From UBA6107 sp964483135 (GTDB taxonomy: Bacteria; Chloroflexota; Anaerolineae; Anaerolineales; Anaerolineaceae): a DNA stretch of 64,000 bases. Below are positions 1-8,083 of the stretch, piece by piece; position 1 is the first letter of the stretch; every line of letters starts with the position of its first letter. The stretch is from assembly GCA_964483135.1 (NCBI GenBank), contig CAZAAJ010000002.1, forward strand, positions 6,802-70,801, written 5' to 3'. Position numbers and translations under genes: made by a program. Under the pieces are notes generated by a model that worked only from the letters and a program-made list of their open reading frames with translations, had not been told where the DNA came from and did no database searches.

Positions 1-60
1 TATCCTGATAAAATAGTAATTCATCCTGTTTACAAAGCCGCGCATAAAGGCTTCATTAAT

Positions 61-1299
61 ATGATTGATAAAATTCGCTCAACTGTTCGTAAATATCCCC
101 GGAATTTCTGGATCCTCATCGGGTCTCTATTCATAGACCGCCTCGGCGGAGCGTTGATTTTCCCATTCTTCTCGCTTTACATCACCGAAAAGTTCGGCGT
201 CGGGATGACCCAGGTTGGCACCCTGTTTGCGTTCTATGCGGTTTCCAGCTTTATCGGTTCACTCATTGGCGGCGCGCTTACTGACCGCTTTGGCCGCCGC
301 TCGTTGATGATCTTCGGATTAATTTCCAGCGCTTTTTCTGCTCTCATCATGGGGTTGTCAAAGGATTTTCACACCTTCTTCGTCTTTTCCGTGATCGTCG
401 GCGCATTTGCCGATATGGGGCACCCTGCCAGTCAGGCTATGTTGACCGATATCCTGCCTGAAGCGAAACGAATTGAGGGATTTGGCATCCTGCGAGTGGT
501 TGCCAACCTGGCGGTTACCATTGGACCAGCCATTGGAGGTTTGATCGCGTCCAAATCTTTCTTCGCGCTTTTCATCATCGATGCTGTTGCCTCTTCGATC
601 ACTGCCCTCATCGTTTACCTCACCATGCCCGAAACCAAGCCTGAAAAACGTGCTGATCAACCTCACGAAACGATCTTCCAAACATTCAAGGGGTATTCAG
701 TAGCGATCAAGGACAGCATCTTCATGGCATTCCTTGGCGTTTCCGCCATCAGTGTCATTGTTTACATGCAGATGAATACCACGCTATCGGTATATCTTCG
801 GGACGTACATCAAATCACAACCCAGCAGTTCGGGTACATCCTCAGCCTGAACGCGGCGATGGTGGTGGTTTTTCAATTCTGGGTAACGCGTAAGATCTCA
901 AAATACGCACCGATGGTATTGATGACATTTGGAACACTGTTCTACCTGGTTGGTTTCACCATGTACGGCTTTACCACCACATATCCGTTGTTCTTGTTCG
1001 CAATGGTGATCATCACCATAGGCGAGATGATCGTTTCGCCAACCTCCACAGCGCTGGTGGCTCGCCTTGCGCCATTGGATATGCGCGGTCGCTACATGGC
1101 GGTTTCCGGATTCAGCTGGATCATCCCATCAGCCATAGGTCCTCTGTTCGCTGGCTTTATTATGGATAATTACGACCCACGCTGGGTTTGGTACGCTTGC
1201 GGCATCCTTGCTGCAATAGCCACACTGGGCTTTCTACTGCTTTCCCGCAGTGCATCCGAAAGGCTGCAGCATTCAGATTCTCAAAGTGCAAAAGATTAA
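61..1299 (+). CDS. MFS transporter, 12-TM
   Basis: This 412-residue integral membrane protein has the alternating hydrophobic segments of a 12-helix major facilitator. The loop between helices 2 and 3 carries the signature GGALTDRFGRRS at residues 70-81 (MFS motif A), and the C-terminal tail is short and hydrophilic. Family knowledge: MFS proteins with this motif are usually proton-coupled drug or metabolite antiporters in the cytoplasmic membrane. The substrate cannot be read from the sequence. The ATG at 61 has only a weak AAAGG at 46-50, and the upstream region is cut by the window edge. The next gene is 279 bases downstream behind its own promoter, so a functional link to the molybdenum hydroxylase cluster is only positional. 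Confidence 0.9.
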   Translation: MIDKIRSTVRKYPRNFWILIGSLFIDRLGGALIFPFFSLYITEKFGVGMTQVGTLFAFYAVSSFIGSLIGGALTDRFGRRSLMIFGLISSAFSALIMGLSKDFHTFFVFSVIVGAFADMGHPASQAMLTDILPEAKRIEGFGILRVVANLAVTIGPAIGGLIASKSFFALFIIDAVASSITALIVYLTMPETKPEKRADQPHETIFQTFKGYSVAIKDSIFMAFLGVSAISVIVYMQMNTTLSVYLRDVHQITTQQFGYILSLNAAMVVVFQFWVTRKISKYAPMVLMTFGTLFYLVGFTMYGFTTTYPLFLFAMVIITIGEMIVSPTSTALVARLAPLDMRGRYMAVSGFSWIIPSAIGPLFAGFIMDNYDPRWVWYACGILAAIATLGFLLLSRSASERLQHSDSQSAKD

Positions 1300-1364
1300 C
1301 CACCCTATTCAATTATTGATTGGTTACATTCATCACATTTTGTCAGACAATCGGGATATTATTC

Positions 1365-1393
1365 TTGTAAAGCGATTTTAAACATGCTATTAT
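1365..1393 (+). promoter_or_regulatory. Candidate sigma70 promoter for the molybdenum hydroxylase operon
   Basis: TTGTAA (1365-1370) and TATTAT (1388-1393) are separated by 17 bases in the 279-base gap before the FAD subunit. The resulting leader would be about 180 bases long. It contains a small perfect hairpin (CCAGC-TTT-GCTGG, 1542-1554) and a possible long-range GGTGAT/ATCACC pairing (from 1502 and up to 1542). I recognise no riboswitch consensus in it, including the molybdenum-cofactor motif, but I could not test this by covariance. Confidence 0.45.
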
Positions 1394-1578
1394 TTCTAAA
1401 TAGCCAGAGTGTCCCGGTTTCATTTATTTTTAATAGATCAATCCCATTAAAGAATGAGAGGTGATTTTTCCCCCAATCGATAAAATCTTGAAAACAAACC
1501 CGGTGATTGTGAATGTTTGCGAAATTAACCTTATGAAATCACCAGCTTTGCTGGAAAATTCCAAAGACAGGACATAAT

Positions 1579-2472
1579 ATGATTAATCCTCATCCTGGAC
1601 TACCCGAACTGCAATATGTAAAACCAAACTCCCTTGCCGAAGCCAGCAAATTCCTGGCAGATCACGATGGAATCGCCCGTCCATTCGCCGGTGGAACCGA
1701 TAATTTTGTCCGCTTGCGTGATGGCGTACTGAAACTGGATTACCTGGTGGACGTAAAAGGACTGGAGGGCGTGCACGAGCTTTCCTTTGATGCTAAAAAT
1801 GGGTTAACCATCGGCGCTGCCGTGACAATGAACAAAGTTGCCGCCTATGCGGACGTCATCAAGCATTATCCCAACCTTGCCCAGGCTGCCCAATCCGTTG
1901 CCAGCTACCAGCTGCGTAACCGCGCCACGATCATTGGCAACATTTGCAATGCCTCGCCCGCGGGTGACACCATCGGCACTTGCATGATCCTGGATGGTGT
2001 GCTCAAAGTGCATGGTCTTGAGGGTTTTCGTGATGTTTCGCTAAGCTCTTTCTTTTTAGCTCCAGGACGCACTGTGTTAAAACCAGGGGATGTGGTAGTA
2101 GCCATCACCCTGCCCCTGCCCCCCAAAGGATTTGTTGGAACCTATAAAAAACTCGGGAGAAATGCCATCGGTGATCTTTCGATCGTTGGTGTTGCTGTAT
2201 TGGGATATCCCTCGAAAGAAAGTCCCTCCGGATTCCAGTTCCGCATCGCGCTGGCTTCCGTTGCTCCCGTTCCATTTGAAGCGCTTAAAGCCGAGGCTGT
2301 CCTCAGCGAGAAAAAGATCACCGATGAATCGATCACCAGGGCTGCTGAAGCTGCCATGGAATCAGTCACTCCCATCGATGATGTCCGCGGTTCAGCCCGA
2401 TACCGCAAGTTCATGGTACGCAACCTTACCCGTGAAGCATTAACCGAAGTCTGGAAAAAACTAAGCAAATAG
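1579..2472 (+). CDS. Molybdenum hydroxylase, FAD-binding subunit (XdhB/CoxM family)
   Basis: The protein has 297 residues, the usual length for the medium FAD subunit of three-subunit xanthine dehydrogenase/CO dehydrogenase-type enzymes. FAD-binding motifs are visible as FAGGTDN at 36-42 and TIIGNICNASPAGD at 117-130. The C-terminal third matches the CO-dehydrogenase flavoprotein C-terminal domain. It passes electrons from the iron-sulfur subunit to a downstream acceptor in the cytoplasm. It heads a tight operon with the 2Fe-2S subunit (43-base gap) and the molybdopterin subunit. Substrate class is set by the large subunit. Confidence 0.93.
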   Translation: MINPHPGLPELQYVKPNSLAEASKFLADHDGIARPFAGGTDNFVRLRDGVLKLDYLVDVKGLEGVHELSFDAKNGLTIGAAVTMNKVAAYADVIKHYPNLAQAAQSVASYQLRNRATIIGNICNASPAGDTIGTCMILDGVLKVHGLEGFRDVSLSSFFLAPGRTVLKPGDVVVAITLPLPPKGFVGTYKKLGRNAIGDLSIVGVAVLGYPSKESPSGFQFRIALASVAPVPFEALKAEAVLSEKKITDESITRAAEAAMESVTPIDDVRGSARYRKFMVRNLTREALTEVWKKLSK

Positions 2473-2515
2473 TCCACCGTGACGATTTGACCTATAAAGT
2501 CAGGAGGCAAGAAAA

Positions 2516-2977
2516 ATGAATTATTCAACAATTACCCTCACCGTCAATGACCTGGTTGAAACGGTGGATGTCCCCCAAAACATGACCCTGCTGCAAATGA
2601 TCCGCGAGAAGTTATCCCTTACCGGCACGAAGAACGGTTGTTCAGCCGGAGAATGCGGCGCTTGCACAGTGTTGATAAATGGCGAACCCGTGAACAGCTG
2701 CATGGTCTTGGCTGCTGAATGTGACGGTGCAGTCATCACCACGGTTGAAGGATTGGCTAAAGGTGGAAAACTCACCCAGCTTCAGGAAGCGATCATCAAA
2801 TCCGGTGGCGTGCAATGTGGTTTCTGCACCCCCGGTATGCTCATTTCGGCGACTGCCCTGTTGAAACGCAATCCTCACCCCACCGAAGTCGAGATCCGCG
2901 AAGCGATCGTTGGCAACCTCTGCCGCTGCACCGGATACGTCCGCATTGTGGACGCGATCAAGCAGACTGCGAAATAA
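2516..2977 (+). CDS. Molybdenum hydroxylase, [2Fe-2S] subunit (XdhC/CoxS family)
   Basis: This 153-residue small subunit has two [2Fe-2S] domains. The plant-ferredoxin-type cluster is bound by Cys42, Cys47, Cys50 and Cys62. The second cluster has Cys101, Cys104, Cys136 and Cys138, in CGFCTPGM and NLCRCTGY. All eight ligands are present, so it should be fully functional in relaying electrons from the Mo centre to FAD. A strong AGGAGG at 2502-2507 sets the start. The gene order FAD, Fe-S, Mo is the CoxM-S-L arrangement. Confidence 0.95.
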   Translation: MNYSTITLTVNDLVETVDVPQNMTLLQMIREKLSLTGTKNGCSAGECGACTVLINGEPVNSCMVLAAECDGAVITTVEGLAKGGKLTQLQEAIIKSGGVQCGFCTPGMLISATALLKRNPHPTEVEIREAIVGNLCRCTGYVRIVDAIKQTAK

Positions 2978-3013
2978 GCGCGGTAACAACCAGATCTTCC
3001 AAGGAGCCAAATT

Positions 3014-5371
3014 ATGGCAAACGTAAAAACCAAAGAAAAAGTATCCAATCCGATCGGCGCATCAGTACCGCGCAATGACGTTTACGAAAAGGTGACCGGT
3101 ACCGCGGTTTACGCCGATGATATCCAGTTCGGGAACAAATTACTCCACGCCCGCGCAGTCCGCAGCCCTTACCCGCATGCGTTGATCAAGCGGGTTGACA
3201 CCACTAAAGCCGAAAAACTACCCGGGGTTAAAGCAGTGGTTACCGGCAAAGACTTCCCCAACCGCATGGGTTTATACCTGCAGGATAAGACCATTTTCGC
3301 AATTGACAGGGTACGTTACCTGGGCGACCCGGTGGCAGCCGTGGCAGCCATCTCCGATGAGATTGCCATGAAGGCATGTGAATTGGTGGAAGTGGAATAT
3401 GAGCCGCTGGAAGGTGTTTTCGATCCTGAATATGGCGCTTCAAAAGAAGCTCCGCTTATCCACCCCCAACTGGGCGAATACGTCTATCCGAATTTCATTT
3501 TCCCTGAACCGGGAACCAATATCGCCAACCATTTCAAGATTCGTAAGGGGGATGTGGAAAAAGCTTGGAAAGACTGCGCCCACATCGTTGAACGCCATTT
3601 TGTTATTCCTCACATTCAGCACGTACCCATCGAAACCCATATCGCCATCGCCCAAATGGACGAGAAGGGTAAAGTAACCCTGTGGGCTTCTTCGCAGTCC
3701 CCCTTTGCCCAGCGTAACCTCATCGCCAAAGCCCTGCATATTTCTCAGAGTGACCTACGTGTGATCGCACCGCTGGTCGGCGGCGGATTCGGTTCCAAAG
3801 CCGGCGTTACCATGGAAGCAATCCCGGTAGCGCTCGCCACCAAATGCAAGGGTTGGCCGGTAAAAATGATCCTCACCCGCGAGGAAGAGTTCTTCACCAA
3901 CTTCGTCCGCCAGGGTCTTTCGATCCATGTAAAGGTCGGCTGCGATAAAGAAGGCAACCTTGTTGCGCTCAAGAACATGATGTACTGGGACGGCGGCGCT
4001 TCTACAGAATACGGCACCAATGTCACCCGCGCCGGCGGTTATTCCAGCTCCGGTCCTTACGACATCCCCAATGTTTCTACCGACAGCATCTGCGTTTACA
4101 CCAACCATCCCATCGGCGGTGCCTACCGCGGCTTTGGTATGTCCGAGCTGCATACCGGGCTTGACCAGGCGATGGATGAACTCGCTGAAAAAGTAGGCCT
4201 TGATAAGATAACTTTCCTTAAGAAGAACGCAGTACAGGAAGGCGACACCCTTGTTACCGGCATGATCATGCACGCCAACGGCATCCAGCAATGCATCGAC
4301 AATGTTGCCAAATCACTTAATTTCAATGAAAAATCCAAACCCTCCTCTCCCGACCGGCTGCGTGGTAAAGGTATCGCCGTCATGTGGAAAGCCCCCGCCA
4401 TGCCCCCGAACGCTGGCTCCAGCGCATGGGTTGAACTTGCCGAAGATGGCAATATCACTGTTGGTCTGGGCGGTCAGGAAATCGGACAGGGTACTTTCAC
4501 TGTGATGGCTCAAATGGCAGCCTCCGCCCTGGGTGTGCCCTACGAAAAGGTACGCATTGCCGGACCTGTGGATACTCAATACAGCCCCTATGAATGGCAA
4601 ACCGTTGCCAGCCGCCTTACCTGGAGCATGGGGAACGCCGTCCGGGCTGCTGCTTCGGATGCGCGCCGCCAGATCCTCGAGATGGTTGCTGAGGCCTGGA
4701 AAGAAAAAACTGAAGACCTGGATATCGTCAACGGTGTAGTCGTCTCTTACAAGAGTGAACAGGAAATTCCGTTGACCGATATCGTCATCTATGGCATGCC
4801 CAAGAAAAATGACGAAGGTTGGATGGGCGGTCCCATCATCGGGCGCGGCTCCTTCATGCCCAAGTACGTGACCAACCTGGATGCCGAGACCGGTCAGGGT
4901 GCCCGCGCTGTGGTGCACTACACCGTCGGCTGCGAAGGTCTGGATATCGAAATCGATAAGAGTACCGGGCAGATCCATGTGCTTAAGGCTGCAGCGGCGT
5001 TCGATGTCGGTAAAGCCATCAACCCTGAGCTGGTCAAAGGACAGATCGAAGGCGGTTTCGTGCAAGGACTAAGTTCCGCCATGTTTGAGGAGATCAAATT
5101 AAAGCAGGGAGTCATGACCAATCCCTCCTTTGTAGATTACCGCATCGCCACCGCCCCGGACGTGAACTTCCCGCTGGAAACCCCGTATGTTGAGGTGCCG
5201 CAGGATGACGGTCCGTGGGGTGCGCGCGGAGTCGGTGAACACCCAATGGTGCCTACTATCGCAGCGCTTGGCAATGCCATTTACGCCGCCACCGGTATCC
5301 GCCTGCAGGGTCCCCCCTACTCTGCCGAAAAGATCTACCTGGCAATGCTCGACGCCGGGATCGTAAAATAA
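3014..5371 (+). CDS. Molybdenum hydroxylase, molybdopterin-binding large subunit
   Basis: The 785-residue catalytic subunit has an N-terminal a/b hammerhead domain and a long C-terminal Mo-cofactor domain. Visible motifs are GGGFGSK at 256-262, GGAYRGFG at 368-375, GQEIGQGTFT in the cofactor region and GVGEHP with the expected catalytic Glu at 742. The Arg in AYRGFG corresponds by eye to the substrate-orienting Arg of xanthine oxidoreductases. The CO-dehydrogenase loop (VAYRCS type) is absent. This suggests hydroxylation of an N-heterocycle such as a purine, pyrimidine or nicotinate-like ring, but the family is broad. The enzyme is cytoplasmic. AAGGAG lies just upstream of the ATG, and a hairpin terminator follows at 5386. 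Confidence 0.93.
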   Translation: MANVKTKEKVSNPIGASVPRNDVYEKVTGTAVYADDIQFGNKLLHARAVRSPYPHALIKRVDTTKAEKLPGVKAVVTGKDFPNRMGLYLQDKTIFAIDRVRYLGDPVAAVAAISDEIAMKACELVEVEYEPLEGVFDPEYGASKEAPLIHPQLGEYVYPNFIFPEPGTNIANHFKIRKGDVEKAWKDCAHIVERHFVIPHIQHVPIETHIAIAQMDEKGKVTLWASSQSPFAQRNLIAKALHISQSDLRVIAPLVGGGFGSKAGVTMEAIPVALATKCKGWPVKMILTREEEFFTNFVRQGLSIHVKVGCDKEGNLVALKNMMYWDGGASTEYGTNVTRAGGYSSSGPYDIPNVSTDSICVYTNHPIGGAYRGFGMSELHTGLDQAMDELAEKVGLDKITFLKKNAVQEGDTLVTGMIMHANGIQQCIDNVAKSLNFNEKSKPSSPDRLRGKGIAVMWKAPAMPPNAGSSAWVELAEDGNITVGLGGQEIGQGTFTVMAQMAASALGVPYEKVRIAGPVDTQYSPYEWQTVASRLTWSMGNAVRAAASDARRQILEMVAEAWKEKTEDLDIVNGVVVSYKSEQEIPLTDIVIYGMPKKNDEGWMGGPIIGRGSFMPKYVTNLDAETGQGARAVVHYTVGCEGLDIEIDKSTGQIHVLKAAAAFDVGKAINPELVKGQIEGGFVQGLSSAMFEEIKLKQGVMTNPSFVDYRIATAPDVNFPLETPYVEVPQDDGPWGARGVGEHPMVPTIAALGNAIYAATGIRLQGPPYSAEKIYLAMLDAGIVK

Positions 5372-5385
5372 TCGTGTTATATAGG

Positions 5386-5416
5386 AAAATGCCGGATTTG
5401 CTGTTCCGGCATTTTT
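5386..5416 (+). terminator. Rho-independent terminator after the molybdenum hydroxylase genes
   Basis: The perfect stem AAAATGCCGGA (5386-5396) / TCCGGCATTTT (5405-5415) runs directly into a T tract. It separates the large subunit from the amidohydrolase 77 bases downstream, so the amidohydrolase is expressed either by read-through or from an unrecognised promoter. Confidence 0.85.
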
Positions 5417-5448
5417 ATACTCTTTTTTCATGACCAAAGGAATACGTT

Positions 5449-6687
5449 ATGACTGAGAATTATGACTTGATCGTTCGCAATGCCCTGTTAAGGGATGCTA
5501 CCAAGACTACCGACATCGCCCTCCGGGATGGAAAGATTGCTAAATTAGGAAACAAGCTCGAAGGCAAAGCCGGCAAAGAGTTGGACGCCCGCGGCAACCT
5601 GGTGACAGAATCCTTTGTCAACACCCATTTGCATCTATGCAAAGTCTACACCCTGATGATGATGGACGAAGCCGCGCTCAAGGATTACCAGGGCGCAGAC
5701 ATGGGTAAAGCCATGACCGCCATCGAACTGGCAGCCAGGGTCAAAGAAAAATATGACGAGAAGTGGATCATCAAGAATGTACGCCGCGTGCTGGCGCTGG
5801 CTGGCCGGTACGGATGCACCCACATCCGCGCGTTTGCTGATGTGGACTCCAAGGGAAAACTGGAAGGCGTTAAAGCTCTGATCAAAGCCCGTGAGGAATT
5901 CAAAGGGATCGTGGATGTGCAGGTGGTTGCCTTCGCCCAGGATGGCGTGGTTCGTGAACCCGGCACCGAAAAACTGATGCGCGAAGCCATGAAAATGGGC
6001 GCTGATGTGGTCGGCGGTATCCCCTGGATCGAATACACTGATGCCGATACTGCCGAGCATGTGCGGTTTTGTTTCAAACTGGCACGGGAATTCAATAAAC
6101 CCGTCTCCATGCTGGTAGACGATGCCGGTGATCCCGGATTACGCTCGATCGAGGTGATGGCGCTGGAAACGATAAAAAACGGCTGGCAGGGAAGATCACT
6201 GGCACATCACGCCCGCGCCATGTCCATGTATCCCAAGCCGTACCTGCAGAAACTGACCGCGCTGCTCAAAAAAGCCCAAATGGGTGTAGTCAGTGACCCG
6301 CATACTGGTCCTCTGCATGCACGGGTGCGCGAATTGCTCGAAGAGAACGTGCTGGTCAGCCTCGGGCAGGATGATATTTCCGATGCCTATTACCCGTATG
6401 GGCGCAATAACATGCTCGAAGTGGCTTTCCTTAACTCTCATCTTCTGTGGTTTACCACCCGTGATGACATGGAAATTCTGTATAACATGGTAACTAAAAA
6501 TGCCGCCAAATGCATCGGCATTGAAAACCATGAGATCAAAGAAGGTGCCCCGGCGAACCTGGTGGTACTCGATCAACCTAATGTGCTGGAAGCGCTGCGT
6601 TTCCATGAAAAACCGGTTTACGTGATCAGCCACGGAAAACTAGTCGACCAGGCAGCCATGGACAAGATCTACGAGGAAAATAAATAA
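5449..6687 (+). CDS. Cytosine deaminase-like amidohydrolase with altered metal ligands
   Basis: This 412-residue member of the amidohydrolase superfamily resembles cytosine deaminase (CodA) most clearly in its C-terminal half. There GQDDISDAYYPYGRNNML at 306-323 parallels the CodA segment that carries the metal-binding Asp. The HxH pair is His60/His62, a second His cluster is His253/His254, and the acidic ligand is Asp308 or Asp309. Two oddities appear by eye alignment. The CodA metal ligand His214 falls at a Leu in PVSMLVDDAGD, and the residue after HLHL is Cys, not the usual Asp. It may therefore be a deaminase or cyclic amidase with a different metal centre. Context points to N-heterocycle catabolism. 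AAGGAA precedes the ATG. Confidence 0.8.
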   Translation: MTENYDLIVRNALLRDATKTTDIALRDGKIAKLGNKLEGKAGKELDARGNLVTESFVNTHLHLCKVYTLMMMDEAALKDYQGADMGKAMTAIELAARVKEKYDEKWIIKNVRRVLALAGRYGCTHIRAFADVDSKGKLEGVKALIKAREEFKGIVDVQVVAFAQDGVVREPGTEKLMREAMKMGADVVGGIPWIEYTDADTAEHVRFCFKLAREFNKPVSMLVDDAGDPGLRSIEVMALETIKNGWQGRSLAHHARAMSMYPKPYLQKLTALLKKAQMGVVSDPHTGPLHARVRELLEENVLVSLGQDDISDAYYPYGRNNMLEVAFLNSHLLWFTTRDDMEILYNMVTKNAAKCIGIENHEIKEGAPANLVVLDQPNVLEALRFHEKPVYVISHGKLVDQAAMDKIYEENK

Positions 6688-6725
6688 CCAAAACCGCGGG
6701 GAAAAGTGACTCCGTGGTTTTGGTT
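6686..6725 (+). terminator. Stem-loop terminator after the amidohydrolase
   Basis: AACCAAAACCGCGG (6686-6699) pairs with CCGTGGTTTTGGTT (6712-6725) with one G-T pair, giving a 14-bp stem that begins inside the stop codon. There is no long T tract after the stem, so termination may be partial. Confidence 0.65.
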
Positions 6726-6775
6726 ACATTAATCACCTTCACATGTGCTTTTCTTACCAAGAGAGTGAATTTTTA

Positions 6776-6804
6776 TTGACAATTTTTGGAAATTTCTCTA
6801 TGAT
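6776..6804 (+). promoter_or_regulatory. Consensus sigma70 promoter of the BMP-type importer operon
   Basis: TTGACA (6776-6781), a 17-base spacer and TATGAT (6799-6804) make an almost perfect housekeeping promoter. The palindrome TGTATACA (6807-6814) overlaps the expected transcription start. Such TGTATACA-cored palindromes are typical operators of GntR-family repressors, so repression of the importer in the absence of substrate is plausible. That last step is inference. Confidence 0.8.
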
Positions 6805-6814
6805 ATTGTATACA

Positions 6815-6988
6815 GGAAATTGACAAAATTATCTATTCCTCACCGATTGGACTTATATCGATGAAGGCACAGTATTGATTCTCAAGTCAATAGTCAAGTT
6901 ATTGATTTCAATAATTAACAAAGGAGGTGATTTAAAACAGTATCTGATCGGTCGGGAAAACCAATCAATAATTAGAAAAGAGGAGAAT
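6815..6988 (+). other. Long 5' leader of the importer operon with an unused strong Shine-Dalgarno site
   Basis: About 175 bases separate the expected transcription start from the lipoprotein ATG. The leader contains AAGGAGGTGA (6921-6930), an essentially full match to the 16S anti-Shine-Dalgarno sequence, with no usable ATG, GTG or TTG at normal distance downstream. A five-codon ATG frame lies at 6861-6878. Segments around 6839-6850 (TCACCGATTGG) can pair with GGTGA (6926-6930) and CCAATC (6961-6966). It could be a regulatory RNA, but I recognise no known class. Confidence 0.35.
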
Positions 6989-7993
6989 ATGTTCAAGAAG
7001 ATTTCAATCGTCATTGCAGCACTTATGGTCCTCACGTTGATCGCCGGCTGCGCTGGTGGTGCAACAACCAATAGCGGCAAGCTTCAGGTATACGGTGCCT
7101 ATGCCACCCCAATTGAAGAACCCTGGGATGGTGTGATCCATGTTGCTCTTCAAAAAGCAGCCACCGATGGACTAATTGAATACAACTACACCGAAAATAT
7201 TGGATATTCTGGTGATATGGAACGCGTTCTTCGCCAGATCGCTGAAGAACAAAAACCTGACCTGATCGTAGGTGATGCATTTGTAAACGAAGAAGCTGTA
7301 CGCCGCGTTGCTGCTGATTATCCAAAAATCGCATTCGCATTTGGTTCCGAGTTAGGACCAACGGCGCCAAACCTGGCAGTTTTTGATAACTGGATCCACG
7401 AACCTGCCTATCTGTCCGGTATGCTTGCCGGTGGAATGACCAAGACCAATACCATCGGTATTGTTGCGGCAGTTCCCATCCCGGAAGTTAATCGTCTCGT
7501 CAACGCCTTCATTGCTGGTGCCAAAGAGACCAATCCCAATGTAAAGGTTCTTGTTTCCTTCATTGGATCCTTCTTTGATCCCGCAACCGCCAAAGAGCAG
7601 GCATTAGCTCACATCAGCGCTGGCGCCGATGTTCTTTATGCCGAACGCGCTGGCGTTATCGAAGCCGCTGCTGAAAAGGGTGTGTATGTCTTCGGCAACA
7701 TGAGCGATCAGAACTCAATCGCTCCTGACTGGGTAGTCACCGGCCCCGTCTGGAATATGACCCCAACCGTTGAGTACGTCATCGCCCAGGTTAAAGCTGG
7801 AACCTTTTCACCCATCGATCTCAAGGACTTCTGCATGATGGCAATGGGCGGCGCCTCCCTCGCAGACTTCCATGGAAATGACAGCAAGGTCCCGGCTGAA
7901 GTTCTCGCCGCAGTGAAAGCCAAGGAAGCAGCCATTAAATCCGGTATGTTCCGTGTACCCATCGATGAGGCTCAACCCCAGGCTGTGAATTAG
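6989..7993 (+). CDS. BMP-family ABC transporter substrate-binding lipoprotein
   Basis: Starting at the ATG at 6989 behind AGGAGA, the protein has 334 residues. Its lipoprotein signal peptide has the lipobox LIAGC, with the lipidated Cys at residue 21. The rest matches the basic membrane protein (BMP/Med/PnrA-like) periplasmic-binding fold, for example VPIPEVNRLVNAFIAGA. Family knowledge: these bind purine or pyrimidine nucleosides or related ligands and deliver them to NupABC-type importers. A TTG-initiated extension to 6875 is possible on paper, but it would bury the signal peptide, so I reject it. It is the first gene of the importer operon, and a stem-loop after it probably raises its relative expression. 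Confidence 0.93.
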   Translation: MFKKISIVIAALMVLTLIAGCAGGATTNSGKLQVYGAYATPIEEPWDGVIHVALQKAATDGLIEYNYTENIGYSGDMERVLRQIAEEQKPDLIVGDAFVNEEAVRRVAADYPKIAFAFGSELGPTAPNLAVFDNWIHEPAYLSGMLAGGMTKTNTIGIVAAVPIPEVNRLVNAFIAGAKETNPNVKVLVSFIGSFFDPATAKEQALAHISAGADVLYAERAGVIEAAAEKGVYVFGNMSDQNSIAPDWVVTGPVWNMTPTVEYVIAQVKAGTFSPIDLKDFCMMAMGGASLADFHGNDSKVPAEVLAAVKAKEAAIKSGMFRVPIDEAQPQAVN

Positions 7994-8006
7994 TATCTTA
8001 CTTCTA

Positions 8007-8036
8007 AGGGCGGCAGCGAAACTCCACTGCCGCCCT
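8007..8036 (+). terminator. Intra-operon stem-loop between binding protein and ATPase
   Basis: AGGGCGGCAG (8007-8016) and CTGCCGCCCT (8027-8036) form a perfect 10-bp GC-rich stem with a 10-base loop and no T tract. Its position suggests an mRNA 3'-stabilising or partial attenuation element. Such elements commonly let a binding protein be made in excess over its transporter. Confidence 0.65.
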
Positions 8037-8083
8037 AAAAATAATACACCCGCCTGAGACCAGGCAGGGAAGAAGGATGATTT

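Noticed and set aside
1804..5437. Long opposite-strand frames inside the molybdenum hydroxylase genes
   Set aside because: They lack ribosome sites, and their existence follows from codon bias of the real genes, which have full motif support.
6875..6988. TTG-initiated extension of the BMP lipoprotein
   Set aside because: It would place the lipoprotein signal peptide internally; ATG 6989 has AGGAGA and a perfect lipobox.
6815..6988. Purine riboswitch
   Set aside because: The importer context invited it, but the conserved purine-aptamer junction and loop sequences are not present.
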